Of a DNA stretch of 64,000 nucleotides, positions 1 to 8,925 are shown in pieces (position 1 is the first letter of the stretch; each line of letters begins with the position of its first letter). Position numbers and translations under genes: made by a program. The notes below the pieces were generated by a model. That model saw nothing but the letters and a program-made list of their open reading frames with translations. It made no database searches and was not told where the DNA came from. The DNA is from JANXQE01 sp035651635 (GTDB lineage Bacteria; Verrucomicrobiota; Verrucomicrobiia; Limisphaerales; UBA8199): contig DASRFK010000106.1 in assembly GCA_035651635.1 (NCBI GenBank), positions 21,531 to 85,530 of the forward strand, written 5' to 3'.

Positions 1-1215
1 CAAAACGGGGATCTCGGTTGGGCTGGCGTTCCGCCCGCTGAAGTAAGCCAGCGCGGACGGCCCGCCAACCAGATCATTGACATAGAGCTCATGGTCGGAG
101 GGCGCCAATTCCTGAACCACACCGGCGTCTTCCGGAACTACCAGATTGGCGCTGGCCAGAAGCGTCGCTGGTGCGGTCGCGCCCTCGCCCAGCGAGTTCA
201 GCGGCAATCGCAGTACTTTGCCCTTTGGCGCGCCGTGATGGGAAAGCAGATACAGAGCCCCGTCGCGCCCGATCTTGACTGCCTTGATTCCGTCTTCAAA
301 GCGCGTGATTTGCGTCCACTTGCCGGTGCCATCGCGCACATAATGCGCGAAATCGCCGCCGTCCCCATTCGCCACCGACGCCAGCAGCCATTGGCCGTCT
401 TCGCTGGTGTCCAATTCGATTTCGGCAATGCGCGGAAAATCCTTTCCGATTTCCAACTTGTCGTCGGAAACAGGCGTGCCGAGCCGATGAAACCACGCTT
501 GCTGATAAAAATTCAGATCTTGTTCCGGCCGCTCACCCTCGTGCGGATAACGCGTGTAGTAAACTCCCGTGCCGTCCGCGTTCCACGCCGCGCTGCCGCC
601 GCCCGTTGGGTATTGCACCCGCGGGATTTCGTCTTCCAGCTCTTTGCCGGTGTCCACCTCGAAAAAGCGCAAAGTCCCTTGCTCGCTCCCTCCTTCCGAG
701 AGAGAGACCGCCACCAACCTGCCGTCGAGCGAGGGAACATACCAATCAATGGCTGTCGTGCCGTTTGTGTTCAGCGTATTGGGATCCACCACCGGACGGG
801 AAAGCGCCGGTGGCTCTAGCGAGGAGAGCCGGACCAGAACCGGCTGCTGCGCGGGCGGTTTAAAACGCAGGGCAAAAGTCCGGCCGCGTTTCCAGCTAAG
901 CCCAAAATACCGGGCCGATTCCTCCCCGCGAATTTGAGCCAGTTGCTCCGCTATTCCGTCGTGGTACGGCAATTGACTGAAGTAAGCTCGCGTCCGGTCG
1001 TTTTGGGCTTTGATCCATTCGCGTACCGGCGGCGCCGAGAAGTCCTCCAGCCATTGGTAATTATCAACGACCGCAACGCCGTGATAGGTATTTGTCACCG
1101 GCTCCATGGCACTGGGAACCGCGGGCAGCATCGCGGCCCGGGCAAAACCAATGGACAAACCGTAGCCGAGGAGGATTTCCCAAAAGCGGCGCTGGTTTCC
1201 GGTCGTTGCACTCAT
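1..1215 (-). CDS. Prolyl oligopeptidase family serine protease, N-terminal part (runs off the window)
   Basis: The minus strand is open from an ATG at 1215 to the window edge, about 405 codons with no stop. After a hydrophobic N-terminus, residues 40-110 carry the start typical of S9A prolyl oligopeptidases: a YHG element, a YQWLED motif, then W-x3-QN and repeated short blades such as the SLDGRLVAVSLSEGG and SEDGQWLLASVANG segments. These belong to the seven-bladed propeller that gates the active site. The catalytic alpha/beta-hydrolase domain with Ser-Asp-His would lie beyond base 1 and cannot be seen. Proteins of this family cleave short proline-containing peptides; the hydrophobic leader suggests export. 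No clear ribosome binding site precedes the ATG. Family assignment is firm; substrate is unknown. Confidence 0.82.
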   Translation of the reverse strand, partial: MSATTGNQRRFWEILLGYGLSIGFARAAMLPAVPSAMEPVTNTYHGVAVVDNYQWLEDFSAPPVREWIKAQNDRTRAYFSQLPYHDGIAEQLAQIRGEESARYFGLSWKRGRTFALRFKPPAQQPVLVRLSSLEPPALSRPVVDPNTLNTNGTTAIDWYVPSLDGRLVAVSLSEGGSEQGTLRFFEVDTGKELEDEIPRVQYPTGGGSAAWNADGTGVYYTRYPHEGERPEQDLNFYQQAWFHRLGTPVSDDKLEIGKDFPRIAEIELDTSEDGQWLLASVANGDGGDFAHYVRDGTGKWTQITRFEDGIKAVKIGRDGALYLLSHHGAPKGKVLRLPLNSLGEGATAPATLLASANLVVPEDAGVVQELAPSDHELYVNDLVGGPSALAYFSGRNASPTEIPVL

Positions 1216-1452
1216 AATTGAAAAGTAGGTAGCCCGACTCCGCTTGGCAAGGCCCACCCAAAGGTCCAGGGAAGAACTTGTACGACACCACAGATTCCTG
1301 AGGACAGCCGAGGGGACCTGGAGTTCCGGTCGAAAGCCAGTGGTGTCATCAGCGCAGCATCTCACCTATACACCTACTTACGGAATGAGGGCCCATTGAG
1401 GTGTGCCCGGTCCCGTCATTGTGCGTAATTCACTCACCTAGCCCCGCTGCGC

Positions 1453-2244
1453 TCACGCCCCCGAAACCAACTCGTGCTGGGACCGCCAATAAGGTTTGCG
1501 ATTGTAATGGGCAAACAGCTTTTGTTCGTACTCGCGCGTGATGTCCATCCGCGGGTCGTACTCCGGCGCATGGCGGATCGTCTCGCGGTCCAGGTCCACG
1601 TAGACTCTCGATTCTGACCAACTCACCCAAGCCGTCCATTGCGGAGCCAGGAGGAAGTGTTTCCCGGGCAACCACGCGCGTGTATCGCAGACCAGGTACC
1701 GGATGGCCCAGTTCGCGTCATCCAAAATAAAATATTCCACGTGCCCAAAGAGTTGATCCAGTGCCTGAATCTGGTAACCCGAAAATCCACTGACATCCTG
1801 AACGCTTCGGAGGTGACAATCCTCGCCTTGCTCGATCCCTTTGCGGCGCGGGTAACTTTGCAGGTTCGCGGGCAGATACGCCCAGGGCGCCTCCACCGGT
1901 CCCCACAACAAAGGTCCCGGCCAGTAATCCGGCCACCCGTAATACTGCATGTATTCGAGCTCATACTGGCGCGACACCGGTCGATGCTCTTCAATCGGCG
2001 GACTGTTCTCAATCTGCTTGCGAGTCAGCCTTATCCCCACGCTCGAGTGCGGCTCGGTTTCGATCTGTGACACCGCGAAAGGCGAAAGCAATACTTGCCG
2101 GTTCGGCAGCCACGTGCCCGTATCGGCAACCAGGTAACGAACGGTCCAACTCCGTTCATCAAAATACAAATCTTTCAAATGCCCAATCTCGCCGTCCGTG
2201 GCCGCCAATCTCGCTCCCTTAAGGTCTCGCGTCTTGCGTAGCAT
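1453..2244 (-). CDS. Protein with two PRC-barrel domains
   Basis: 263 residues with two copies of a PRC-barrel-like unit, about residues 1-75 and 135-225. Both contain the pattern gxxxHLKDLYFDERSWTVRYLV / GHVEYFILDDANWAIRYLV followed by a TWLPNRQVLL or AWLPGKHFLL strand. PRC-barrels are small beta-barrels found in RNA-processing (RimM) and photosystem proteins and in stress-associated stand-alone proteins. There is no signal peptide or membrane segment, so it is probably cytoplasmic. A good GGAGG ribosome binding site lies just upstream of the ATG at 2244. It stands alone in its orientation; the next gene downstream, the prolyl oligopeptidase, begins about 240 bp away. Function in the cell is not predictable from sequence. 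Confidence 0.8.
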   Translation of the reverse strand: MLRKTRDLKGARLAATDGEIGHLKDLYFDERSWTVRYLVADTGTWLPNRQVLLSPFAVSQIETEPHSSVGIRLTRKQIENSPPIEEHRPVSRQYELEYMQYYGWPDYWPGPLLWGPVEAPWAYLPANLQSYPRRKGIEQGEDCHLRSVQDVSGFSGYQIQALDQLFGHVEYFILDDANWAIRYLVCDTRAWLPGKHFLLAPQWTAWVSWSESRVYVDLDRETIRHAPEYDPRMDITREYEQKLFAHYNRKPYWRSQHELVSGA

Positions 2245-2368
2245 AAACTCTTACCTCCGCTCCTAACCTAAGCTCGGATACTTAACCAGGCAAGCGCCCG
2301 TCACGGGTGTGACTAAACCTGTCGGTCATTCCGTGTTGATCGGCAGAAAAGAAGGAGGGCTCCGCAGT

Positions 2369-2522
2369 TCAATGCGGCTGCGCGGGCGGCTTGGGCTGGC
2401 GAAGCCAAAGCTTGCGCCCCGCCACATCAATCAGCGCGCCGTGTTGGACGAGAAATTCCTGGGATAAAAAGCCTTTGATGTTTTCTCGTCGTGTTCCCGA
2501 CGCGGCGAATCCCCACTCTTTC
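2369..2522 (-). pseudogene. C-terminal remnant of a retropepsin-like aspartyl protease, cut by a repeat
   Basis: The minus strand encodes about 50 residues ending at a TGA (2369-2371), including the stretch SQEFLVQHGALIDVAGRKLW. This matches the C-terminal strand of bacterial retroviral-type (clan AA) aspartyl proteases, which have a final FL-x3-GA-x-IDF element. The reading frame enters repeat copy 1 at about 2522 and no N-terminal half with a DTG active site appears on the far side. It is therefore most likely a gene broken by the repeat, or a fragment left by deletion. Confidence 0.5.
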
Positions 2523-2645
2523 AATTCGGTTTGGAGTCCCGCCTTTAGGCTGCCTTTAGGCGGCCCGGCGCCGAAACCGCCTAAAGGCGGGACTCCAAGC
2601 CCAGGCGCTCACCGCAAGGCAGGTTTTTTAAAGCACGCTCCCAAG
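2521..2645. repeat. 130-bp palindromic repeat family, copy 1 (inverted orientation, degraded ends)
   Basis: The core is an imperfect palindrome beginning TTGGAGTCCCGCCTTTAGG and ending CCTAAAGGCGGGACTCCAA, with an outer AAAGCACGCTC arm on the right and an AATTCGG segment on the left. It is the same element as at 7897, 8926, 23666 and 33939, but oriented oppositely, and the left outer arm is incomplete. It sits against the aspartyl protease remnant. Confidence 0.75.
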
Positions 2646-2769
2646 CGGGTTAAACAAGACGCGGCCGTCAGTTGGCTGTGGGATCTTTCTGCAGTCAGAA
2701 TGGCCGCACGCCGGACAAGCCCGATAAGGTTTGCCTTTTCCCGGCGTCTCGGCCGGTCTATGCTGATTT

Positions 2770-3240
2770 ATGGCGCTGGTTCGTATTCTAGTGGATGGCT
2801 ACAGCCTTCTGCATCGCTGGCCTGAATTGGCCCGGGGCGCACCGCGCTTTTCTGCGGCCGCCCGGGACGAACTTGTCCGCCGCCTGACCCAGTACCAAGA
2901 TGCAATTTCAACCCCAATTACCATCTTTTTCGATGGTGCCATGCCCAAGGGCAAGCGCCGGGGTCCAGAGGGAGACCCTGGAATTGAAGTGCTGTTCTCC
3001 CATTCAGGCCAGACAGCGGACGACCTGATCGAGCGCGCGGCGTACCGGTTTGCTCCTTATGGAGAGGTCTTGGCGGTAACTGACGATGGGGCCGAGCGCG
3101 AAACAGTTCTCAGCTTGGGCGGCCTGGCCTCCAGTTGCATCAATTTCATACGCGAGGTCGAAAATACCTTGGCTGCACTGGCGGACGACATTAAAGATCA
3201 TAACCGGCGAGAGCAGCATCGGTTTCGCAACCGGCGCTGA
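2770..3240 (+). CDS. NYN-domain (YacP/Rae1-like) ribonuclease family protein
   Basis: 156 residues covering one NYN (PIN-like) nuclease domain. Visible landmarks are the N-terminal RILVDGYSLLHRWPEL strand with its acidic residue, the ITIFFDGAMPKG strand-turn, the QTADDLIERA helix and the VLAVTDDGAERE strand, all in the order of the YacP family. YacP (Rae1) in Bacillus is a ribosome-associated endoribonuclease. The protein lacks a signal peptide and should be cytoplasmic. The start is the ATG at 2770; no strong ribosome binding site is visible. The next gene begins 7 bp after the stop on the same strand, so they are probably cotranscribed, though no functional link is evident. Confidence 0.78.
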   Translation: MALVRILVDGYSLLHRWPELARGAPRFSAAARDELVRRLTQYQDAISTPITIFFDGAMPKGKRRGPEGDPGIEVLFSHSGQTADDLIERAAYRFAPYGEVLAVTDDGAERETVLSLGGLASSCINFIREVENTLAALADDIKDHNRREQHRFRNRR

Positions 3241-3247
3241 GAATTGC

Positions 3248-4570
3248 GTGAACAGTCCATCGTTACCGAGCACCCTTCTGAATTTGGCCCGCGCGGCGGG
3301 ATGTGTTTGCCTGGCGGCGCTCCCCTTACTCGCAGCGGGCCAAACGAACAGCCCGGCCCTCATCTACCCTAAGAACCGTTACCTGCTGGTGGTCGAGACC
3401 TCCCGGGCCATGCAGCGGCGCGCCGACGTGATGGCTCTGGCTGTGCGGGAGTTGCTCAATTCGGCCGTGGCTGGACAGGCCCGGCGCGGCGATACTCTCG
3501 GCGTATGGACTTTTGACGAGGATCTTCATACGGGTCTGCTGCCTCTTCAACAATGGTCGCCCGATTCGCAAGCGGCCATTACCGACCGCATTGTCGGGTT
3601 TCTGAAGGCTCAGAAATTTGAGAAACACGCGCGGTTCGACAAGGTTGTCCCCGCGGTCGAGGGTTTAGCCCGGAACTCGCAGTTCATCACTGTGCTGTTG
3701 GTGTGTTCGGGCGAGGCGGATATCCATGGCACGCGTTTTGACCAGCGCATCAACGAATTCTTCCGGACCTGGCGCTTGCAACCTCAGGACGCCGGCACTC
3801 CTTTTATCATCGCTTTGCGAGCCCAATCCGGAACGTTCGTGGAATGCGCCATGAACCCTTCGCCCTGGCCGGCCGAATTGCCTGCCCTGCCAAAAGAGTT
3901 GCTCACGCCAGTCCCTTCTGCTCAGCCGATGATCGCGCCGTCGCAAAAGCCGGTCACTTCGAGTGTACCGCCTTTAATCATTTCGGGCAAAAAACGCGCG
4001 CCCGCGCCCGCGCCAGCCGATCCAGGTGCGCCAAAACCCCAAGTGACCGCTACTCTTTCGCCGACGAACCCGCTCCCAAGTACTCAGACTCTGCCTCCGG
4101 CTCAACCTGCCCCGATCCTCCCTGCTAACACAGCGCCGGCTGAGCCCGCGTCAGCAAGCCCCGCAGTAACCGCCAGCACTACACCTAATACTCGCGGGCC
4201 TTTGCCCGATTCATCTCCTGGCCAGCGCGGTTCCAGCCAGGTTCAGGCCCCCTCAGTCGCTGATTCACGCCCGACGACCTCCGCGCCGCCGGGTTTGGTC
4301 ACTCTTTCCCCCGCGGCCCAGCAACCGTCGGAAGCCTCGGAGCACAAAGATACACCGGCGCTTGTCACGCCAGCCGTCTCCAACCGCGAACCGGTGCAAG
4401 TAGCCACGTCGGTTCCAGTCAACAAATCCCTATACCGGGCGACCCTGATCTTCATGGGTCTGGTTTCGCTGCTTGCGATTGGAACTGCGATTTGGTTTTG
4501 GCGGCTGCGCACACGTCGGACGCATGAAACAAGCTTGATTACTGAGTCATTCGATCGCCGCGAACCGTAA
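3248..4570 (+). CDS. Secreted/membrane-anchored VWA-like protein with Pro-rich linker and C-terminal TM helix
   Basis: A GTG start at 3248 gives 440 residues: a signal peptide (LARAAGCVCLAALPLLAAGQ), a von Willebrand A-like domain (about 35-215), a proline/alanine/serine-rich linker of about 170 residues, a transmembrane helix (LIFMGLVSLLAIGTAIWFW) and a short basic tail. The first VWA strand reads NRYLLVVETSRAM, so the metal-binding DxSxS motif is degenerate (E-T-S-x-A). Later strands (GDTLGVWTFDEDL, FITVLLVCSGEADIHG, FIIALRA) fit the fold. The frame is open further upstream to 3086 but that part overlaps the preceding gene and would bury the signal peptide. The domain would face the periplasm. 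Ligand unknown. Confidence 0.72.
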   Translation: MNSPSLPSTLLNLARAAGCVCLAALPLLAAGQTNSPALIYPKNRYLLVVETSRAMQRRADVMALAVRELLNSAVAGQARRGDTLGVWTFDEDLHTGLLPLQQWSPDSQAAITDRIVGFLKAQKFEKHARFDKVVPAVEGLARNSQFITVLLVCSGEADIHGTRFDQRINEFFRTWRLQPQDAGTPFIIALRAQSGTFVECAMNPSPWPAELPALPKELLTPVPSAQPMIAPSQKPVTSSVPPLIISGKKRAPAPAPADPGAPKPQVTATLSPTNPLPSTQTLPPAQPAPILPANTAPAEPASASPAVTASTTPNTRGPLPDSSPGQRGSSQVQAPSVADSRPTTSAPPGLVTLSPAAQQPSEASEHKDTPALVTPAVSNREPVQVATSVPVNKSLYRATLIFMGLVSLLAIGTAIWFWRLRTRRTHETSLITESFDRREP

Positions 4571-4584
4571 GAACGGCGCAGACT

Positions 4585-5217
4585 TCAGATCCTGCTTCCC
4601 GGCTTGGGCACCTTCATCTGTCGATAAACGAACAGGTAATACATTGCGCCCAGCACCAGCATGGCGCCGCCCAGCCACATTGAAATGCGGTGCGCCTGAC
4701 CCTTCATTAGTTCCTGGTCCTGTCCCATCTTGATTCCCACGTAGCACAACACTCCGCACCAGGCCGCCGAGCCGAGGATGGTATAGAGCGAGTAAAGTCG
4801 ATAATCGAGGCGCACTATGCCGGCGGGGATGCCGATCAAGTGGCGAACTACCGGCAATAATCGCGAGATAAACACTCCCATCGAGCCGTAGTGCGCTGCC
4901 CAGCGTTCCGCACCTTCTATTTTTTGCCGGGAAATTAGAACGTACCGGCCGTAGCGAAGCGCTAGTGGGCGCCCGGCTAATCGTGAAGCCCAATACATCA
5001 CTGTTGCGCCCAGCCACGATCCGAATGTCCCGGCTAAGATGATGCCGGGTATTCCCAGCGCGGTCTGGTGAGTGTAGGCCAGATGGGCCGCCGGTGGGAT
5101 AATCAGCTCGCTCGGCAACGGCACGATCGAGCTCTCAATCGCCATCAACAGGCCGATGAGAGGATATCCACCCGTGCCTAGCCTGGCCAAATACCAATCG
5201 ATCAAACCTTTCAACAT
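4585..5217 (-). CDS. DedA-family (VTT domain) integral membrane protein
   Basis: From the ATG at 5217 the protein has 210 residues and the DedA/VTT plan: a re-entrant loop region (IESSIVPLPSELIIPPAAHLA), conserved glycines in the AGTFGSWLGATVMYWASRLAGR helix, then FISRLLPVVRHLIGIPAG, the family's conserved basic segment, and a C-terminal TM helix. DedA proteins act in membrane homeostasis, and homologues transport undecaprenyl phosphate or other lipids. The open frame extends upstream to an ATG at 5313, but those 32 residues are hydrophilic and unlike the family, so the internal start (MLKGLIDWYL) is preferred. It is convergent with the VWA-like gene, with only 14 bp between them. Confidence 0.85.
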   Translation of the reverse strand: MLKGLIDWYLARLGTGGYPLIGLLMAIESSIVPLPSELIIPPAAHLAYTHQTALGIPGIILAGTFGSWLGATVMYWASRLAGRPLALRYGRYVLISRQKIEGAERWAAHYGSMGVFISRLLPVVRHLIGIPAGIVRLDYRLYSLYTILGSAAWCGVLCYVGIKMGQDQELMKGQAHRISMWLGGAMLVLGAMYYLFVYRQMKVPKPGSRI

Positions 5218-5511
5218 GCGGCCGCCGTTATAGTCGAAAGCCTCGCCTGAGGAAACGAGATTCCCCGTGGCGTCAGCTTCAGAATTCTGCCCTGCCTCCC
5301 TTTTGATTAACACCGTGGCTTCAGCTCGGTGGGGAAGCCGACGGCAACTGTTTCAAACAGTTTCAATTAGGCTCCGGCCTGAGTACTCCGCGCTGAGGCG
5401 ACTGGTCATTACCCACAAGTTTTGCCCTCGTTCTTTTGCCTAAATGATATCAAAGCTGCCAGGTCCCTTTTTGCGCCTTGCCACCGCAGGACAGCGGCTT
5501 AAAGTGGTCCA

Positions 5512-6438
5512 ATGACGATTTCCGGCTTTTGGGCGTGTTCCTGCGTTTTGTTGTCCTCCCTGGCCTACGCCGCCGGGCAAGTCACCGTCGAGGTCACCCA
5601 GGAGCAGCAGCAGTTTCTGGCCGGCGAACCGTTGAAGGTTGCCGTGCGCATTACCAACCTGTCCGGACAGGACTTGCAGCTCGGCGCTGAAGAGGATTGG
5701 CTTACTTTCGCTCTGGAATCGCGTGAGGGCGGGGTGGTGGTGCCCAAACTTGGGGAGGCGCCGGTGACCGGTGTGTTTGTTTTGCCCTCCTCGAAGGTCG
5801 CCATCAAGCGCGTGGACCTCGCGCCGTACTTCCTGATCTCCCAGCAAGGAACTTACCAGATCGTGGCCACCGTCCGCATCAAAGGTTGGAACCGCGAACT
5901 GACCAGCCCACCGAAATCTTTCGATATTATTCAAGGCGCCAAACTTTGGGAGCAGGAGGTTGGAGTACCGAAACCTCCTGGCGCAACCAACTCGGAACCC
6001 GAAATCCGCCGCTATATTCTGCAACAGGCAAATTATCTGCGCGGCCAGATTCGGCTGTACCTGCGCATCACCGATCCCTACGGCAAACCAATCCGGGTGT
6101 TTGCGGTTGGCCCGATGATTTCTTTCGGTCGGCCCGAGCACCAGGTCGATCGGTTCAGCAATCTGCACGTTCTGTACCAGGACGGACCGTCTTCCTACAA
6201 CTATACCATGTGCAACGTGGACGGAGAAGTTACTGCGCGACGCACTTACGATTATATCGATTCGCGTCCGCGCCTTCGGGCCGATCCTGATGGCAACATT
6301 ACCGTGGTGGGCGGATCGCGTCGAATCACCCCCGAAGATGTGCCACGGCCAAACCTGGGCGATTCCACCGAACCCCCGCAGCCCTCAACCAACGCGCCTC
6401 CCGTTGGGCAACTCAGCGTCACCAAGCCGGGCCTCTGA
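5512..6438 (+). CDS. Secreted protein of unknown function with an Ig-like N-terminal domain
   Basis: 308 residues with a signal peptide (ACSCVLLSSLAYAAGQ). Residues 23-140 look like a beta-sandwich: VTVEVTQEQQQFLAGEPLKV, VRITNLSG and YQIVATVRIKG are typical of Ig-like strands that modulate adhesion or act as protease-associated domains. A middle segment (ILQQANYLRGQIRLYLRITDPYGKPIRVFAVGP) and a Tyr-rich part (SSYNYTMCNVDGEV) follow, then a Pro/Thr-rich C-terminus. No catalytic motif is seen. The gene stands alone and is divergent from the DedA gene, separated by about 200 bp that may hold both promoters. Function is not predicted. Confidence 0.68.
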   Translation: MTISGFWACSCVLLSSLAYAAGQVTVEVTQEQQQFLAGEPLKVAVRITNLSGQDLQLGAEEDWLTFALESREGGVVVPKLGEAPVTGVFVLPSSKVAIKRVDLAPYFLISQQGTYQIVATVRIKGWNRELTSPPKSFDIIQGAKLWEQEVGVPKPPGATNSEPEIRRYILQQANYLRGQIRLYLRITDPYGKPIRVFAVGPMISFGRPEHQVDRFSNLHVLYQDGPSSYNYTMCNVDGEVTARRTYDYIDSRPRLRADPDGNITVVGGSRRITPEDVPRPNLGDSTEPPQPSTNAPPVGQLSVTKPGL

Positions 6439-6529
6439 AACCTCGTGCAAAAATAAAGCCCGGTTGGACGCGTTATCCTGAAATGGTTCGCCTATTTTGC
6501 AGTTGAACCCGGGCTAAAGAGCGGCGGGC

Positions 6530-7588
6530 TCAGTCCAGCAGGTCATCCAAGCCCTGCGCCCGGGCCTGAATCTCTTTGACGATCGGTGCCGCGCGGAGGA
6601 TGGCATTTTCCTCGGTTTGACCCGGAAAGGACTTCAGCACCACACGGACAGCCGCCATGGCGTCTCCATTTCGATCGCGCAGCGGCATAATTACTGAAAT
6701 GACATCGTTTTCTTTGCCGAAATAGGTTTCCCCGCGCCCAATGACTTCCTGTTCGGTTTTAGCGCCGGCCTGGCCCAATTCAGACTCGTCGCCGCTGGCG
6801 ATCAGGCGAGTCTGGCCGGGCTTCTTCCCCGGCACATATATTTTCACCGTTACCAGGCGTGGGTATTTGTGCAGCACATCGCGCACGATCTTTTGTGCGG
6901 AGCCTTCGAACGGCACAAAGGTAACTTTCGTATCGCAGAAATAAGTGACGGAATCGGACTTGGTCCAGAATGCAATTTTGCCGCTGGTTAAGGCGTTCGC
7001 CTTGTCCGTGACCGAGATGAGTTGCTTGCCGTCCAGCAGGCAGCGAATCTGGTTGCCAGTGCATTCCACACCCAATTCGTGCCACACCCCGGCGGGGATC
7101 GTCACCTCCGGCCCAACCGGTGGTCCGCGCTGCCCATCGAGCACTTTGTAGAAGCGGAACGTGTTTCCCAGAGAACTGGCGCGAACCACGTAATAGTTTG
7201 ATTCGTTTTGGACGTGAAAAGCGATTCCCGCCATCTGCTCGATCACACCGCGCACGGTCTTAAAGCGGGTGGTGAAGGTGAAGTCACCAAACTTCTCATC
7301 CTCATAAATCAGCAGCGGAAAATGCTCATCCGTCGGGTCCTGGGCAAGCTGGGCCAGGACGGGGTGCTTGGTAACCGGCGGTGGCGCCTGTGAACTGAGG
7401 GGGGCTAGCAGGGGTGGAACGTCTTCGAGGATAATCTTCCATTCCCCGGGTTTGCCTTTTCCGGTGACGGCGCTGCGGAACCCTGGCGGAGTTTGACCTT
7501 CGTGGAACTCGCCGAAGTCAAATTTGCGCTCCGCCGCGATTGCCGGCAGCGCCAGCAACAGCCAGGTCCATACGAAATACTTGTGCAT
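6530..7588 (-). CDS. Secreted concanavalin-A-like (DUF1080-type) protein with a C-terminal sensor-like domain
   Basis: 352 residues. A signal peptide (YFVWTWLLLALPAIAAER) is followed by a jelly-roll domain of the DUF1080/LamG class (about 20-225): FDFGEFHEGQTPPGF, FGDFTFTTRFKTV, GIAFHVQNESNYYVVRAS and WHELGVECTGNQIRCLLDG are diagnostic. The C-terminal 120 residues (KYPRLVTVKIYVPG, RGETYFGKENDVISVIMPL, GDAMAAVRVVLKSF) resemble a small Cache/PAS-like periplasmic fold, which is unusual in combination with the jelly roll. DUF1080 domains occur in secreted carbohydrate-active proteins. Convergent with the preceding secreted protein gene; an imperfect AGCCCGG/CCGGGCT inverted repeat lies between them. 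Confidence 0.68.
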   Translation of the reverse strand: MHKYFVWTWLLLALPAIAAERKFDFGEFHEGQTPPGFRSAVTGKGKPGEWKIILEDVPPLLAPLSSQAPPPVTKHPVLAQLAQDPTDEHFPLLIYEDEKFGDFTFTTRFKTVRGVIEQMAGIAFHVQNESNYYVVRASSLGNTFRFYKVLDGQRGPPVGPEVTIPAGVWHELGVECTGNQIRCLLDGKQLISVTDKANALTSGKIAFWTKSDSVTYFCDTKVTFVPFEGSAQKIVRDVLHKYPRLVTVKIYVPGKKPGQTRLIASGDESELGQAGAKTEQEVIGRGETYFGKENDVISVIMPLRDRNGDAMAAVRVVLKSFPGQTEENAILRAAPIVKEIQARAQGLDDLLD

Positions 7589-8081
7589 TGGCGCAGCAGA
7601 CTAGCAGAAAGAGGCGTCGCCACAAGCGCCGCCGAAAGCTGTTTCAGGAAGCCCGATTCACTCGATTGAATTTGCAGACGCATTTTTGGCAACCAAATAC
7701 GATGTCCGTCGCGGCCCAACTCTAAAGCCTTGCGACCTCAGTTCGGGACAACGCGCGATGATCTTTAAGTCGCTGTCACTTCGGCACTCGTTTTTGGAAC
7801 CCCGCGGCGACCCGCATCGCCCGCAAAGCTCCTTTCACGCTGTAAGATGGCTCGCCTTGGAGGCTGAATGATGCTAGGGTTAGGCCGATCCAGCGATTAG
7901 ATCGTGTTTTAAAACCTCGGCTTGGGCGTGGGCACCTGGGTTTGGAGTCCCGCCTTCAGGCGGTTTTGGCGCCGGGCCGCCTAAAGGCGGGACTCCAAAT
8001 CGAATTTTGAAACACGCTCTTAGAGAAACCGAGACCGAGCATCAGAACATCGGCCGCCATTGTTTGGAAAGCGGTGTCTTC
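7589..8081. other. Intergenic region between divergent genes, carrying repeat copy 2
   Basis: About 490 bp between the secreted DUF1080-type gene and the prepilin-type gene. No coding frame in it has family resemblance. The right half (7897-8023) is repeat copy 2. Promoters for both divergent genes should lie here but none is convincing by eye. Confidence 0.5.
7897..8023 (+). repeat. 130-bp palindromic repeat family, copy 2
   Basis: Starts TTAGATCGTGTTTTAAAA and ends AAACACGCTCTTAG, so the outer arms are inverted repeats bounded by TTAG. Inside is the palindrome TTTGGAGTCCCGCC ... GGCGGGACTCCAAA and a CTTGGGCGTGGGC segment also present in copies 3 and 4. Confidence 0.85.
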
Positions 8082-8906
8082 ATGATCGAAACGCGAAATC
8101 CACCTGCTCGCGGACCTCATGGATCCTTAGTGCGCGATGCGTTCACCTTGATAGAGCTTTTGGTGGTCATTGCTATCATCGCCATTCTGGCTGCTCTGCT
8201 ACTGCCTTCTCTCAGCCGGGCAAAAGCGACCGCCAAGAGGGTTTCTTGCATCAACAACCAGAAGCAACTCGCCGAAGTCTGGACCATGTACGCCGGGGAC
8301 AACCATGATTTGCTCGCCTCGGTGGGTCAGAATGATCCTCCCAGCACCAGGCACAGGCTTTGGATCCAGGGCGCCTTCGTTTATCCGGAAGCCAACACCA
8401 ACTCGGCGTACCTCCTGGATCCCAAATACGCTCTCTTTGCGGAATACCTTCACTCCTTTCAAGTCTATGTCTGCCCGGCCGATCCAGGCACCATTGAATT
8501 TGCCGGCAAACCGTTCCCGCGGCTGCGCAGCTACTCTATGAATGCCTATCTCGGCTGGATAGGACATTGGGACAACCGGTTGGAGGTGAATTACACGGTG
8601 TTCGAAAAGCAATCGCAAATAACCCGAAATGCCGGAGTTTTTATCTTTACGGATGTCCACCCGAAAAGCATTTGCTGGCCTTATTTTGGCGTTCAAATGC
8701 GAGACGACGTATTCCTCCTTTTCCCAAGCAGTTCTCACAATGCGGGCGCAGTGATGTCATTTGCCGATGCCCATGTCGAACGACATGGCTGGCGCGACCC
8801 GCGAACCATCGCGGCGCTTTCCTCGAACTACCATGCGCACAACGATCCCTCTCCGGGAAACAAGGACCTCGTCTGGCTGCGCCAGTGTACAACCGTCCCC
8901 AAATAA
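8082..8906 (+). CDS. Prepilin-type N-terminal cleavage/methylation protein (type II pseudopilin-like)
   Basis: 274 residues from the ATG at 8082. After a short basic leader, the class III signal AFTLIELLVVIAIIAILAAL appears (about 23-42), with the Glu at +5 of the mature protein that is required for assembly. Prepilin peptidase would cut before FTLIELL. The rest is a globular domain with NNQKQLAEVWTMYAGDNHD after the helix, conserved cysteines, and near the end HNAGAVMSFADAHVE, a degenerate version of the H-x9-DG motif that marks the large expanded family in Verrucomicrobiota and Planctomycetota. These proteins are thought to be exported by type II-like machinery; individual roles are unknown. 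The gene sits alone between repeat copies 2 and 3. Confidence 0.88.
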   Translation: MIETRNPPARGPHGSLVRDAFTLIELLVVIAIIAILAALLLPSLSRAKATAKRVSCINNQKQLAEVWTMYAGDNHDLLASVGQNDPPSTRHRLWIQGAFVYPEANTNSAYLLDPKYALFAEYLHSFQVYVCPADPGTIEFAGKPFPRLRSYSMNAYLGWIGHWDNRLEVNYTVFEKQSQITRNAGVFIFTDVHPKSICWPYFGVQMRDDVFLLFPSSSHNAGAVMSFADAHVERHGWRDPRTIAALSSNYHAHNDPSPGNKDLVWLRQCTTVPK

Positions 8907-8925
8907 ACTTCGCTGTGCACCCGCC

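Noticed and set aside
91..819. Plus-strand open frame of 242 codons
   Set aside because: It is antisense to the prolyl oligopeptidase gene, with an Arg/His/Gln-rich composition and no family motif.
6440..6525. Terminator between the convergent genes at 6438 and 6530
   Set aside because: The AGCCCGG/CCGGGCT arms are about 50 bases apart and no U-tract follows.
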